Assembly (NCBI GenBank): GCA_902801585.1
Contig: CADCIU010000007.1
Coordinates: 7,505-71,504, forward strand
Length of the DNA: 64,000 bases
From: an uncultured Lachnospiraceae bacterium
GTDB lineage: Bacteria > Bacillota_A > Clostridia > Lachnospirales > Lachnospiraceae
Direction of reading: 5' to 3'
Both the position numbers and the translations under genes were made by a program. Numbering within the stretch: the first letter of the stretch is position 1; each line of letters begins with the position of its first letter. A model generated the notes under the pieces. The model was given only the letters and a program-made list of their open reading frames with translations, was not told where the DNA came from and did not search any database. Positions 41,077 to 50,627 of the stretch are shown piece by piece.

Positions 41077-44000
41077 ATGAAAAAGACCACGTCGATCCTC
41101 TTATGTGCAATGATCATATTGGCAGCTTGTGCGAATGCAGGAGGGGGCACGGAGAGCCCGCAAAGCGCATCCTCTCAATCGGGAACAGAGGCCGTGGCGG
41201 AGAGTACAGCCGCCGGCGGCAGCACGGAACAGGAAAACGCCGATGCAGAGGGCGAAGCTTTATACGAAGAGAGCGATGGCGGTTTCATATCAGATGACAC
41301 CGCCGGAGAAACCGCGGCCGGCGACCGATCAGATGACGCCGCCGGAGAAACCGCGGCCGTCGACCGATCAGATGACGCCGCCGGAGAAACCGCGGCCGTC
41401 GACCGGACAGATGACACCGCCGGAGAAACCGCGGCCGGCGACCGATCAGATGACGCCGCCGGAGAAACCGTCAGCACTGACCAGGATGACGCAGATTCCG
41501 CGGAAGGCGAAAGTGAGAACAACTTCGGTCTGGTCATCCTCGAGGAAGACGAGGGTGACTACAGGAGCGCTGCCGGAAAAAGGAGCGCTCAGGGTGGAGA
41601 TCCCGCCGCATCGTTGCTGCACGCAGTGACCGGGACCGAGGATGATGCGAAGACGGGAAACGGCGGCGGAAATCCTGAAAAAGAATATACCGTCATGGTC
41701 TACATTGTGGGTTCCAACTTGGAGAGCCGCTATGGGGCCGCGACCAACGATATGGAGGAGATGCGGGCGGCAGGGCTGGATTTTGACAGGACGAACCTGC
41801 TGGTATACACGGGAGGAAGCAAGCGCTGGGTCAGCAACATTCCCAACACCAGCAACAACGTGCTGGACATGTCCGTGGATACCCGAAGCCAGACGGACAG
41901 GATCATGGCGCAGACGGATTCGAGTGCGGATATGGGACTTCCGGAGACATTGGCGGAGTTCATCAATTACTGCACAACGAATTACCCGGCAAGGCATTAC
42001 GGACTGATCCTGTGGGACCACGGCGGCGGACCGCTGTGGGGATACGGCAGCGATGAGCTCTTTAAAAACGACAGTCTTCTTTTGGGTGAACTCAGGTCCG
42101 CAATGAACAGCACGATCTTCGGGCCGGGCAGCGCGACACCGGACGGAGGGCGGAAGCTGGACTGGGTCGGGTTTGACGCATGCCTCATGGGAACGCTGGA
42201 GAACGCGAAACTGTGGGGAGATTATGCGGATTATCTGGTCGGATCGGAAGAACTGGAGCCGGGCCGGGGATGGGATTACACCTTCCTGAATGTGCTCAAC
42301 AGCGAGGAGGACGCCGGCGAGGTCGTGAGCGCGATCGTGGATGCATACGGCAGCTATTATGAGAACAATCGGACACAGTTTTTTGACCCCGATGTGACGC
42401 TGGCCGCCATGGACCTGTCCAAGACGGACGATGTGCTCCGTGCATTCGACGCGCTGCTCAGCGCTATGGGCCGGGGGATCGGAGAGGGGCAGTATGCCCT
42501 GCTCAACCGGGCGAGAAGCAGGACTAAGACATTTGGATTGAGCGCCGCAGATACGAAGGAAGAGGCCTATGACCTGGTCGATCTGCGGGACCTTGCAGGG
42601 CAGGCAGCTGAACTGTACCCTGAGGAGGCGCAGGCGCTGTCGGAAGCGGTCGACGCGATGGTGATCCGCTCCGCTTCCAACGTAGAGGCAGCGGGCGGGG
42701 TTTCCTGCTACATGCCGGGAGACAACAGAGATCTGTATGAAGTGGCGGGTGAACTCTATGCACAGGAGGAGATGCTCTCCGACGCTTATCAGGCTTTTGT
42801 GGAGTCCTATACCGGCTCGTGGCTTGCGAGCAGCAGAACGGATTGGACTTTTGATAAGCTCAAAGAGCAGGGTGGGGAGGTCACACTCGCACTCACACCG
42901 GATCAAGTTCAAAATGCATCGGAGATTTACTATTCGATCCTGTTCAGGAATCGGTATGGCGGGTATGCGATGACGACCTGCAATGTCAGGATCTTTCCGG
43001 ACGAGAACAATGTCCTGCATATTCCCGCGGATCCCATGCTGATGACAGCGGGCACGGATCTGCAGGAGTCGACGCGTCCATGGGCCTGCGTGCAGATCTC
43101 GGACAGCGGCGGGGAGAGCGTCTACAAGACCGTTCGGACGATTTTGTCCACGGGGCATGAGTTCACGGATTTTGACCTCAGTACGGACGAGGAAGTCTCT
43201 GTCACGCTCAGAAACAAAGCCGGCGAGAGGGATGCGGCGATCCAGGACATCATTTCTTCGGCCGGCAGCGCCATGCACAGCGGCAAGGGATCGATCGACA
43301 TATCGGACTACAAGTCGATCATTGATATCGGAGGCGATACGCTCTCCCCGGTCCGGGATGAGAGAGGAAGGATGAAGCCGTATCCGGAGTGGGAGTATAA
43401 GGGATACCTGTTCCTGCCGCTGTCGGTGGACAATTCGCTGCGGTTTTATTTCAGGCCGGCGTCCGAGTTTGACCTGGATTTTATCTGCCAGGTGACGGTC
43501 AGAGATGTCAACGGAAATCTGCACGGATCGGAATACCTGGACCTGAATCCTATGAAAAAGACGCAGATCGTGGAACAGCAGACGCAGAACGGGACGCTGT
43601 CCTTTGAGGTCTTTGAGGATCATGCAGAAGTGAAAAAATACAGCGGGGAAGACACGTCGCTCACCGTGCCGGACAATGCCGGCGGTAAACCTGTGACTGC
43701 GATCGCCCGAAATGCGTTTTATCCGGCGCAGTCTCTCGAGAGCATAGAGCTTCCGGATACGATCACGGAGATCTCAAGCGGCGCATTCAGCGATACGACC
43801 CGTCTGCGGAAAATCCGCCTGTCTGAGAGTCTTGAGACGATCGGCCTGTATGCATTTAAGGGCTCCGGCATCGAGGAGATCGAGATCCCGGAGAGTGTCA
43901 CGAAGATCGGCCGGGCGGCGTTTGAGCAGAGCGGACTCCGCACCGTGAAGCTGCCGGATTCGCTGGAAATGGTCGGGCCGGATGCTTTCGGCATATGCCC

Positions 44001-45930
44001 AAACCTCACCGAAATCGTGATCAGCGAAAATAACGCGCACTACAAGACGCCGGACGGCGTGCTCTACACCGCGGACGGCCTTACGCTGGTCCAATATCCG
44101 GGCGGCAAGGGGGACGAGTATACCATAGAGGATGGCACAGAGACCATCGGATACGGCGCTTTTGCGGCGTCCGGCATCCGCCGCGTGGAGTTCCCTCAGT
44201 CGCTTCGGACGATTGAGAACGACGCGTTCTTCGAGTGCTTTGCATTGGAGGAGCTGGAGCTCCCGGACGATCTGGCCTACATCGGAAATCTGGCTTTTGG
44301 CATGGGAAGAAAGACGGAAAAGAATGCAGACGCAGAGATTCTCCGGGCGAGAACACACTTTGACAGCGTCCGGATCGGCCCGAACGTCAGCCGCATCGGA
44401 TACGATGCATTCACTGCGCTCGATATTGCAGCGTTTGAAGTCGATGAAGCCAACAGCACATATGCTTCTTCAGGCGGCTTTATTACGAACAGCGCGGGAG
44501 ATATGATCAATACCGTGCCGACGGGAACGGGTCAAAATATTGTCGTCCCGGACGGGATCACGACTTTCCAGAACGGGCTGTTCGCGACCTTGGGAGAGGA
44601 TACACACTTCTACATCCCGGACAGTGTATTCAGGTTTTCCGAGAGCGTCTTTCCTCAAGGGACCGCGACTTCGTCTTCGACGGGGCAGCGGGAGAAGGCG
44701 TATTTCTGCACGCTGCACTGTTCAAAGGGATCCGCGGCGGAGCAGTATGCGATCCGGTATGGCATTGCATATGACAACGAGACTGATCCTGAGGAAATGG
44801 ATTATGAGACTGCCGCAGAGGAAAAGGAGTACGGGACGCTCTACTGGAGAGTGTTCAAAAACCGCGCGGAGCTCTGCGGTTTTGTCGGCAGGGAGAATCA
44901 CGAGGCCGATGTGCTTGAGATCCCCGCGCAGTACGAAGGACTTCCCGTGACGGCTCTGCGATGGGACGAGGAGAACGCGGATACCCATTACGAGAGCCTG
45001 ATCAGCGGGATCTCTATCCCGGAGACGGTCACATCGATCGACAGCAGTTTTCTGGTCAAGTACTGGAATCTGAGTGAGATCCGGATCGCAGAGGACAACC
45101 CCGCCTATACTTGTGATGAGAACGTTGTGTTTTCGAAAGATATGAAGACGCTGGTCTTCTGTCCCGGAAAGATGAAGAGTGCGGAATATGTGGTCCCTGA
45201 GGGAGTGGAAAAGCTGGCGGACAGGGCCTTCTACCTCAATCGGAGCATTGAGAAGGTCACAATGCCCTCGTCTTTAAGGGAGATCGGCGTGCAGTGTTTT
45301 GCCACCTGCCTGAATTTGCGGGAGATCGTTCTCAACAAGGGACTCAAAAAGATCGATGACGGGGCGTTTTACTACACCAAACCGGAGAACGTGAAGATCC
45401 CTTCTTCTGTGGAGTGGATCGGAAGCAGTGCTTTCACCCTTCATGATCAGTTCGGGGAGATCGTGCTGCCGGACAAACTGCAGCGGATCGGATACGAGGC
45501 TTTCGCCGCGGGATACAATGAGACATTCACGCAGGAGGTGATCCGGATCCCGGCGAAACTGGAACTGAACCTGAAATTCCTGGGACGTGTCCGCTTCGAC
45601 CGCTTCGAGGTCGATCCCAAGAGCGAGTATTACACGGAAAAGGACGGGCTCCTGATGAGCAGGGATGAGAAGACGCTGGTCCGGGTCCCCACTCTCATGG
45701 ATGGAGAACTGCACATCCCTGACGGGACATTGTATATCGATTATTATGCGCTTGACGAATGCGACCGGATCACCGATATTTACCTTCCGGACTCACTGCT
45801 GGACATTGGCAATATGGGGGTAAAAGACAGAACAACGGGAGAGTACATGTATGTGATCCACTGCCGCAGAGGCTCCGAACCGCAGAAAAAGCTGGACGCA
45901 CAGCAGATTCCCTGGGTGGAAACAGAGTAA
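41077..45930 (+). CDS. Giant lipoprotein: clostripain-family protease plus BspA-type leucine-rich repeats
   Basis: 1617 residues. Lipobox 'AMIILAAC' at the start, after GCAGGAGG. An acidic linker follows with five 13-residue repeats of the type DDAAGETAAVDRS (residues about 73-137). The C11/clostripain catalytic domain occupies about 205-590, with His315 in 'LWDHGGGPLWGYGS' and Cys369 in 'FDACLMGTLENAK'. A beta-rich module follows (about 620-840). From about 850 on come many BspA-type (LRR_5) repeats of the form 'I-LPDTITEISSGAFSDTTRLRKI', in two blocks separated by a linker. Probably a surface protease whose LRRs bind host or plant protein. Clostripain relatives cut after Arg. Confidence 0.9.
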   Translation: MKKTTSILLCAMIILAACANAGGGTESPQSASSQSGTEAVAESTAAGGSTEQENADAEGEALYEESDGGFISDDTAGETAAGDRSDDAAGETAAVDRSDDAAGETAAVDRTDDTAGETAAGDRSDDAAGETVSTDQDDADSAEGESENNFGLVILEEDEGDYRSAAGKRSAQGGDPAASLLHAVTGTEDDAKTGNGGGNPEKEYTVMVYIVGSNLESRYGAATNDMEEMRAAGLDFDRTNLLVYTGGSKRWVSNIPNTSNNVLDMSVDTRSQTDRIMAQTDSSADMGLPETLAEFINYCTTNYPARHYGLILWDHGGGPLWGYGSDELFKNDSLLLGELRSAMNSTIFGPGSATPDGGRKLDWVGFDACLMGTLENAKLWGDYADYLVGSEELEPGRGWDYTFLNVLNSEEDAGEVVSAIVDAYGSYYENNRTQFFDPDVTLAAMDLSKTDDVLRAFDALLSAMGRGIGEGQYALLNRARSRTKTFGLSAADTKEEAYDLVDLRDLAGQAAELYPEEAQALSEAVDAMVIRSASNVEAAGGVSCYMPGDNRDLYEVAGELYAQEEMLSDAYQAFVESYTGSWLASSRTDWTFDKLKEQGGEVTLALTPDQVQNASEIYYSILFRNRYGGYAMTTCNVRIFPDENNVLHIPADPMLMTAGTDLQESTRPWACVQISDSGGESVYKTVRTILSTGHEFTDFDLSTDEEVSVTLRNKAGERDAAIQDIISSAGSAMHSGKGSIDISDYKSIIDIGGDTLSPVRDERGRMKPYPEWEYKGYLFLPLSVDNSLRFYFRPASEFDLDFICQVTVRDVNGNLHGSEYLDLNPMKKTQIVEQQTQNGTLSFEVFEDHAEVKKYSGEDTSLTVPDNAGGKPVTAIARNAFYPAQSLESIELPDTITEISSGAFSDTTRLRKIRLSESLETIGLYAFKGSGIEEIEIPESVTKIGRAAFEQSGLRTVKLPDSLEMVGPDAFGICPNLTEIVISENNAHYKTPDGVLYTADGLTLVQYPGGKGDEYTIEDGTETIGYGAFAASGIRRVEFPQSLRTIENDAFFECFALEELELPDDLAYIGNLAFGMGRKTEKNADAEILRARTHFDSVRIGPNVSRIGYDAFTALDIAAFEVDEANSTYASSGGFITNSAGDMINTVPTGTGQNIVVPDGITTFQNGLFATLGEDTHFYIPDSVFRFSESVFPQGTATSSSTGQREKAYFCTLHCSKGSAAEQYAIRYGIAYDNETDPEEMDYETAAEEKEYGTLYWRVFKNRAELCGFVGRENHEADVLEIPAQYEGLPVTALRWDEENADTHYESLISGISIPETVTSIDSSFLVKYWNLSEIRIAEDNPAYTCDENVVFSKDMKTLVFCPGKMKSAEYVVPEGVEKLADRAFYLNRSIEKVTMPSSLREIGVQCFATCLNLREIVLNKGLKKIDDGAFYYTKPENVKIPSSVEWIGSSAFTLHDQFGEIVLPDKLQRIGYEAFAAGYNETFTQEVIRIPAKLELNLKFLGRVRFDRFEVDPKSEYYTEKDGLLMSRDEKTLVRVPTLMDGELHIPDGTLYIDYYALDECDRITDIYLPDSLLDIGNMGVKDRTTGEYMYVIHCRRGSEPQKKLDAQQIPWVETE
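41293..41487. repeat. 39-bp tandem repeats inside the clostripain gene linker
   Basis: Five in-frame units beginning GATGAC[AG]CCGCCGGAGAAACC; units 1-4 are nearly identical, unit 5 diverges. Encodes the DD-AGETAA-DR- repeat. Such arrays expand and contract by slippage, varying linker length. Confidence 0.9.
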
Positions 45931-45939
45931 GAATGAAAA

Positions 45940-45979
45940 AGCCGTGAACCGGAAGGATCAAAAATCCCGGTTCACGGCT
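45940..45979. terminator. Bidirectional terminator between protease and SUF genes
   Basis: AGCCGTGAACCGG (45940-45952) pairs with CCGGTTCACGGCT (45967-45979). On the minus strand a TTTTT run follows (for the SufBD gene); on the plus strand ATTTATCTT follows. Convergent genes end on both sides. Confidence 0.85.
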
Positions 45980-45986
45980 ATTTATC

Positions 45987-46919
45987 TTATTTCAGGAATC
46001 CGTTGACGATCTGCTCTTCTGCTTCCTGCTCGGTGAGTCCCAGCGTCATGAGCTTGATCAGCTGGTCTCCGGCAATCTTGCCGATCGCGGCCTCGTGGAT
46101 CAGTGCAGAATCCGTGCAGTTCGCTTCGAGCTGCGGAACAGCGAGGATCCGGCCTTCATCCATGATAATGGAGTCACACTCGGTGTGCCCGCTGCAGGCG
46201 GCGTTGCCGTTGATGCGCAGATCGAGTTTCTGATAGGACTTGTCTCTTGCGACGGAGCGGGAGACGATATCCGCGCTGGATCCGTCACCGTCCAGATCGA
46301 CCAGATAAGCACTGGCGGCGCTCTGCTCACCGTGTGTCATCAGACGCTCCTTGACGACAAGACTTGCACCCTTGGCGACCTTGGCGACGGTGTTCCTGTC
46401 TGTGGAATCGACGCCCTTGATCTGGACCATTTCCATCTCCACGTGGCTGTTTTCCTGCATGTAGACTTCAGTGACAGGATTGAGGATCCTCTTTCCGGTT
46501 CCGTCGCCTTCGCCGTAGTGCTTCTCGACGTAGCGGACCTTGGAATTCTTTCCCACGAAAAAGCGGTGGATGCCGTCATGCTCGGAGTCCATACCCCCGC
46601 AGTTGCTGATGCCGCATCCCGCGACGATGATCACGTCGCAGTCTTCACCGACATAAAAATCATTGTATACGACGTCGTGCAGTCCGCTCTTACTCATGAT
46701 CACGGGAATGTGCACGCTCTCGTTCTTCGTTCCCGGCTTGATGCGGATGTCGATTCCGGACCCGTTCTCTTTGGAGACGATGTCGATATTGGCGGAACTG
46801 GCGCGGCCGGCCAGCTGTCCGTCGCTGCGGATATTGAAGGCACCCTCCGGAACGCTGTGGAGGTCAGCCACTTCCATCAGGATCCTTTTCTGGATCTCAT
46901 CTAATTTCTTGAATTCCAT
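45987..46919 (-). CDS. SufB/SufD-like Fe-S scaffold protein
   Basis: 310 residues, shorter than classical SufB (about 470) or SufD (about 430). It matches the SufBD core beta-helix: 'HDVVYNDFYVGEDCDVIIVAGCGISNCGGMDSEHDGIHRFFVGKNSKVRYVEKHYGEGDGTGKRI', 'SVARDKSYQKLDLRINGNAACSGHTECDSIIMDEG' and 'EAAIGKIAGDQLIKLMTLGLTEQEAEEQIVNGFLK'. Cys residues sit in 'CGISNCGG' and 'ACSGHTEC'. It pairs with SufC encoded just upstream (1-nt overlap) and there is no SufS, SufU or SufE here. This is the two-gene layout of the minimal 'SmsCB' type. Confidence 0.88.
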   Translation of the reverse strand: MEFKKLDEIQKRILMEVADLHSVPEGAFNIRSDGQLAGRASSANIDIVSKENGSGIDIRIKPGTKNESVHIPVIMSKSGLHDVVYNDFYVGEDCDVIIVAGCGISNCGGMDSEHDGIHRFFVGKNSKVRYVEKHYGEGDGTGKRILNPVTEVYMQENSHVEMEMVQIKGVDSTDRNTVAKVAKGASLVVKERLMTHGEQSAASAYLVDLDGDGSSADIVSRSVARDKSYQKLDLRINGNAACSGHTECDSIIMDEGRILAVPQLEANCTDSALIHEAAIGKIAGDQLIKLMTLGLTEQEAEEQIVNGFLK

Positions 46920-47731
46920 CAGTTGCTGCCTCCTTTCAGTCTGGACTTGGGAATCGGATTTCCGTTCTCGTCTGTAGGGATGGGCGGGATTGATACGGGT
47001 TTTCCTCCCATAGGGACGCAGGTGCTCACTGCGGAAGCCGTGCCGATCAGAGAAGGCAGGATCTCATCACGGGATCCCATGCGGTCGATCATGCCGTCCG
47101 CGATGACGATGATCTCGTCTGCGATCTCCAGGATCCGCTCCTGATGGGAGATGATGAGGATCGAGCTGTCCTTGATGGAATCTCTCATCTGCTCGAAGAC
47201 CTGGATCAGGTTCTGGAAACTCCACAGATCGATGCCCGCTTCGGGCTCATCAAAGACGGAAAGCTTGGTGCCGCGTGCCAGGACCGTTGCGATCTCGATC
47301 CTCTTGAGCTCGCCGCCGGAAAGGCTGGCGTTCACTTCGCGGTGGATATAGTCCTTGGCGCAGAGGCCGACCCTGGAGAGGTACTGGCATGCGTCGGCGA
47401 CGGACACCCTCTTGCCGGCGGCCAGGCGCAGCAGGTCGAGGACCTGGATGCCCTTGAAACGGACGGGCTGCTGCATGGCGTAGGAAATGCCCATGCGGGC
47501 GCGGTCGGTGATGGACTTGTCTGTGATATCATCCCCGTCCAGAAGGATGGTGCCGGCAGTGGGCTTTTCGATGCCTGCGATCAGCCGTGCCAGTGTGGAC
47601 TTGCCGCCCCCGTTGGGGCCGGTGATGACAACAAACTTGTTGTCCGGGATCGTGAAACTGACGTCGCGGATGATGCCGATCTCCTGATGGCCTTCCTGGA
47701 CGTCAAAACTTATACCTTTTAATTCCAGCAT
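46919..47731 (-). CDS. sufC: SufC-like Fe-S assembly ATPase
   Basis: 270 residues. Walker A 'GPNGGGKST', Q-loop 'YAMQQPVRF', signature 'LSGGELKRIEIA', Walker B 'LSVFDEPEAGID' and H-loop 'ISHQERIL' are all visible. Start at 47731 behind AAAGGAGAA; upstream in-frame extension to 47845 lacks a site. It drives the partner SufBD scaffold in Fe-S cluster assembly in the cytoplasm. The C-terminal about 35 residues ('TCVPMGGKPVSIPPIPTDENGNPIPKS') extend past usual SufC and are Pro-rich. Confidence 0.9.
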   Translation of the reverse strand: MLELKGISFDVQEGHQEIGIIRDVSFTIPDNKFVVITGPNGGGKSTLARLIAGIEKPTAGTILLDGDDITDKSITDRARMGISYAMQQPVRFKGIQVLDLLRLAAGKRVSVADACQYLSRVGLCAKDYIHREVNASLSGGELKRIEIATVLARGTKLSVFDEPEAGIDLWSFQNLIQVFEQMRDSIKDSSILIISHQERILEIADEIIVIADGMIDRMGSRDEILPSLIGTASAVSTCVPMGGKPVSIPPIPTDENGNPIPKSRLKGGSN

Positions 47732-47844
47732 TCCATATTCTCCTTTGCTGTCAAATAATGCAGTATAGAATCTGCAGCCTGCGGATCCTCTGATCTTTAC
47801 AGGTCCGTCCGCTGCAATACATACGTCAAAATACCGTATATTCA

Positions 47845-47873
47845 AGTATATTCAGAATTGACCGAATTGCCAA
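47845..47873 (-). promoter_or_regulatory. Promoter of the sufC-sufBD operon
   Basis: On the minus strand: TTGGCA (47873-47868), 17-nt spacer, TATACT (47850-47845). The leader before sufC is about 105 nt. The TTGAATATAC pair around the -10 could be a repressor site. Confidence 0.7.
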
Positions 47874-47992
47874 CCCTGAAAAGCTTCGAAAAACGAAAGG
47901 AAGGAAAAAAGAATTTCGGGAGGAATGTCAAAAAAGCAGTAAATCTGGTGTAAATTGACCGAATATTCGTGTTCCGCAGGGCCCGCGTGCGA

Positions 47993-48021
47993 TTGAATCG
48001 AACCGACATTTGGACTATAAT
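47993..48021 (+). promoter_or_regulatory. Promoter of the DUF3048 gene
   Basis: TTGAAT (47993-47998), 17-nt spacer, TATAAT (48016-48021); a good sigma-A-type match 65 nt before the start codon. Confidence 0.8.
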
Positions 48022-48085
48022 AGGCTTCTATCAAAACGAAAGAAAGTTTAAGTTTTGAAAAAAGTTTGGAAAGGAAGTTTGAACT

Positions 48086-49342
48086 ATGAAATATAAGGTT
48101 TTTATGATATTTATGGCCATGTGTATGGCATTCCCGGCAGTCGGCTTTGCGAATGCGGCCGCGGTCAATACGGCGGCGACAAATGAGGATACTTCCGATA
48201 CGGGTGAGAATGCAGCGAACCAGGAGACCTCCCAGACACAGGACAAGGGCTCGAAAAATCCTTACACCGGCGTCAGCGTGCTGACCGGTGAGCCGATCGA
48301 CCCTGTTCTTGAGAAGCAGAGACCGATCGCGGTCATGTATCCGATCGATGAAGCGGCACAGCCCCAGTACGGACTGAGCAATGTGGACGTCTTCTATGAG
48401 ATCATGGAAGAGGGGAACATGAGCCGCCAGATGGGAATCATCCAGAACTGGCAGGATCTGGACCGGATCGGAAATATCCGCAGTATCCGCTCCTATTTTG
48501 TCTACGAAGCGCTGGAATGGGATCCGATCATCCTGCACTACGGCGGCCCTATTGATTACACGATCGACATCCTCACAAGAGATGACGTCGACAACATCAA
48601 CGGTGTCGGCGGCCCTCTCGGCTCCGATTACGGATGCTTCTACAGAATCCCTGCAGGCAGCCGCTCCGAGCACACGGCATTCACGGATGCGGAGCACGTG
48701 AAAGAAGCGATCAGACGGGCCGGATTTTCACCTGAGCACAGGATGAAATACTATAATTCGAAGCACTTCTCGTTTGCCCAGAAGACCAACACGCTGAAGC
48801 AGTATCAGGATTCTGTCAGTGCGCAGAATGTGGATATGAAGGGATGTTTCCCTGTCACCAAGTCGGCGCTCAAATACAATGAGAAGGACGGCAAGTACTA
48901 CAAGACTCTGTATAACAAACCGCAGTGCGATGCGCAGACGGGTGAACAGATGGCGTTCGACAACATCCTGATCCAGAGATGCTATGCGGAGCCGCGTGCC
49001 GAGGGATCTTCCTATCTGAGAATGCACATTGAAGCGGACGGCAAAGACGGATTCTTTATCACGCAGGGACGTATGATCCATGTGACCTGGGCCAAGGGCG
49101 AAGGAAATGATTATAAGCCTACGGTGTTCTATGACGACAACGGCAATGAGATCGAGCTCAACAAAGGCAAGACGATGATCTTTATCGTGAGAGACGAGGA
49201 CAGTTTCAGTGTCGACGGCGAAGTTTATGAGCCGGATGATCATCACACGCGCACGCCTGAGTACCTTGCAGAGAAAGAAGCACGCGAAGAAGAGGAAGAA
49301 GCGTGGGAGGATACGGACGAGGATGAGGAGTACGGACAGTGA
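48086..49342 (+). CDS. Exported DUF3048 (YerB-like) protein
   Basis: 418 residues. Signal peptide (about 1-25, ending 'GFANAAA'), then a Thr/Asn-rich spacer and the DUF3048 core: 'NPYTGVSVLTGEPIDPVLEKQRPIAVMYPIDEAAQPQYGLSNVDVFYEIMEEG', 'RIGNIRSIRSYFV' and 'FDNILIQRC'. The C-terminus is strongly acidic (EEEEEAWEDTDEDEE). YerB-like proteins are cell-envelope proteins of unknown function, widespread in Firmicutes. The ribosome site is GGAAAGGAAG. Two -10-like promoters follow before the next gene. Confidence 0.85.
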   Translation: MKYKVFMIFMAMCMAFPAVGFANAAAVNTAATNEDTSDTGENAANQETSQTQDKGSKNPYTGVSVLTGEPIDPVLEKQRPIAVMYPIDEAAQPQYGLSNVDVFYEIMEEGNMSRQMGIIQNWQDLDRIGNIRSIRSYFVYEALEWDPIILHYGGPIDYTIDILTRDDVDNINGVGGPLGSDYGCFYRIPAGSRSEHTAFTDAEHVKEAIRRAGFSPEHRMKYYNSKHFSFAQKTNTLKQYQDSVSAQNVDMKGCFPVTKSALKYNEKDGKYYKTLYNKPQCDAQTGEQMAFDNILIQRCYAEPRAEGSSYLRMHIEADGKDGFFITQGRMIHVTWAKGEGNDYKPTVFYDDNGNEIELNKGKTMIFIVRDEDSFSVDGEVYEPDDHHTRTPEYLAEKEAREEEEEAWEDTDEDEEYGQ

Positions 49343-49448
49343 GTCTCACCCGACAGTTCAGTAAACACAAAGAAATCACTTTGTAAACAATAATTCTGTA
49401 TTTTGACAATAAATACAATAATATTGTAAGAATTTTGAAACAAAACGA

Positions 49449-49478
49449 TTTACAACTGCCCCTTTCCGCCGCTATAAT
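49449..49478 (+). promoter_or_regulatory. Promoter of the DUF4097 gene
   Basis: TTTACA (49449-49454), 18-nt spacer and TATAAT (49473-49478). An additional TTGACA lies upstream at about 49411 with a weak -10. The leader is about 65 nt. Confidence 0.65.
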
Positions 49479-49552
49479 GTATATTACGGAGCACTCCTGT
49501 GCTCTGTATGATCCATGCATTCAGGCATTGGTGAGATGGAGAGGGAAAGACA

Positions 49553-50506
49553 ATGAGCAGGTGGTTACGGGAGATAAAAAAAGGTATGATCGCGCTTGCC
49601 GCACTTACTCTGCTGCTGCAGGGCGCGCTTCCGGTCAGGGCTTACGCGGCTGACACCACGGAAGATACCGAGACCCGTGAGGAAGAAGAGTCGGATCGTG
49701 AAGAGCCGGATACGGAAGGCTCGAATTATGAAAGCTCCGATTATGAAAGCTCCGATCAAGACTCTTATATACTGGACTATTTTGACAGGATCGCCGTGAA
49801 CTCTGTCAGCGGCAAGCTGACCATCCGCTCCGGTGAGGACTTCAGCATATCTTTTCCGGCGGGAGGAGATCACAACCCCGGCTTTTCCGTGCAGGACGAC
49901 ATTCTGGTCGTCAGCGGGAGAAAGGGCGGATCGGAGGCAGAAAAGAATGCCGACGGCTCCGCAGTGATACTGGGGGAGGATGAACCGACGGAAAGCGGAA
50001 CGCAGGATGCAGCCGCAGAAGCGCTTAATGCTGAAGGCAGCGGACAAAAGAACGGGGAAAAAGCGGAAGACCTGCCGGAGACGGAAACGGTGATCACCGT
50101 TCCCTCCGGAGTTGGACTTGACACACTCCGGGTCGCGATCGCGGACGGAGACCTCGATCTGTCAGGCATCACTGCCAATTCCGTGACGATCCAGTCCGGC
50201 GGAGGGAACATCGATATGGAGAGTGTTTCGCTCGGCACGGTTGACGTCTATTCGGATTTCGGAGCGGTCACCGTCTCGAAATGCACCTTCAGCAGTATCA
50301 ATGTCGGAATGGCTGAGGGCGACGTCTCAGTGTCGGCGGATGACTCACTGGAGAGATGCAGGATGGAGCTCAAGACGGAAGACGGAGACATCACGTACAA
50401 CGGAAATTCGCAGGGAGACCAGTATCTGCAGCCCGGAAACGGCAAGAGATTTCTGACGATCCGAACAGGATCAGGCAATATTTGGATCATCGACGGAGCT
50501 TACTGA
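49553..50506 (+). CDS. Exported DUF4097 beta-helical putative adhesin
   Basis: 317 residues. Signal peptide (about 8-34, ending 'PVRAYA'), then a Glu/Ser/Asp-rich linker with short repeats (YESSDYESSD). The region after about 170 shows the DUF4097 short-repeat beta helix: 'LDTLRVAIADGDLDLSGITANSVTIQSGGGNIDMESVSLGTVDVYSDFGAVTVS'. GAGAGGG precedes the ATG. Usually considered an adhesin or anti-sigma-linked envelope protein. Lacks a C-terminal anchor, so it may be secreted. Confidence 0.78.
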   Translation: MSRWLREIKKGMIALAALTLLLQGALPVRAYAADTTEDTETREEEESDREEPDTEGSNYESSDYESSDQDSYILDYFDRIAVNSVSGKLTIRSGEDFSISFPAGGDHNPGFSVQDDILVVSGRKGGSEAEKNADGSAVILGEDEPTESGTQDAAAEALNAEGSGQKNGEKAEDLPETETVITVPSGVGLDTLRVAIADGDLDLSGITANSVTIQSGGGNIDMESVSLGTVDVYSDFGAVTVSKCTFSSINVGMAEGDVSVSADDSLERCRMELKTEDGDITYNGNSQGDQYLQPGNGKRFLTIRTGSGNIWIIDGAY

Positions 50507-50627
50507 GAATCCTTATATAGGGATTGATATCCTGTCAGGGCGGATGATAAAATATAAATGATCCCGTCAAGCCGCTTCCCGGGCAGTACTGTCCGGAAGC
50601 AAGCTAAATAAAGTATAAAGGAGCGCA

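Larger units (their letters stand above)
47732..48085. other. Divergent promoter region between sufC and the DUF3048 gene
   Basis: This 354-nt gap contains two opposed promoters (47845-47873 minus, 47993-48021 plus). A direct repeat of TTGAATATAC occurs just inside the sufC -10 region, read on the minus strand. No additional gene is seen. Confidence 0.75.

Noticed and set aside
41446..43623. 725-codon minus-strand frame inside the clostripain gene
   Set aside because: The plus strand encodes clear catalytic motifs here; the antisense frame is His/Arg-rich without domains.
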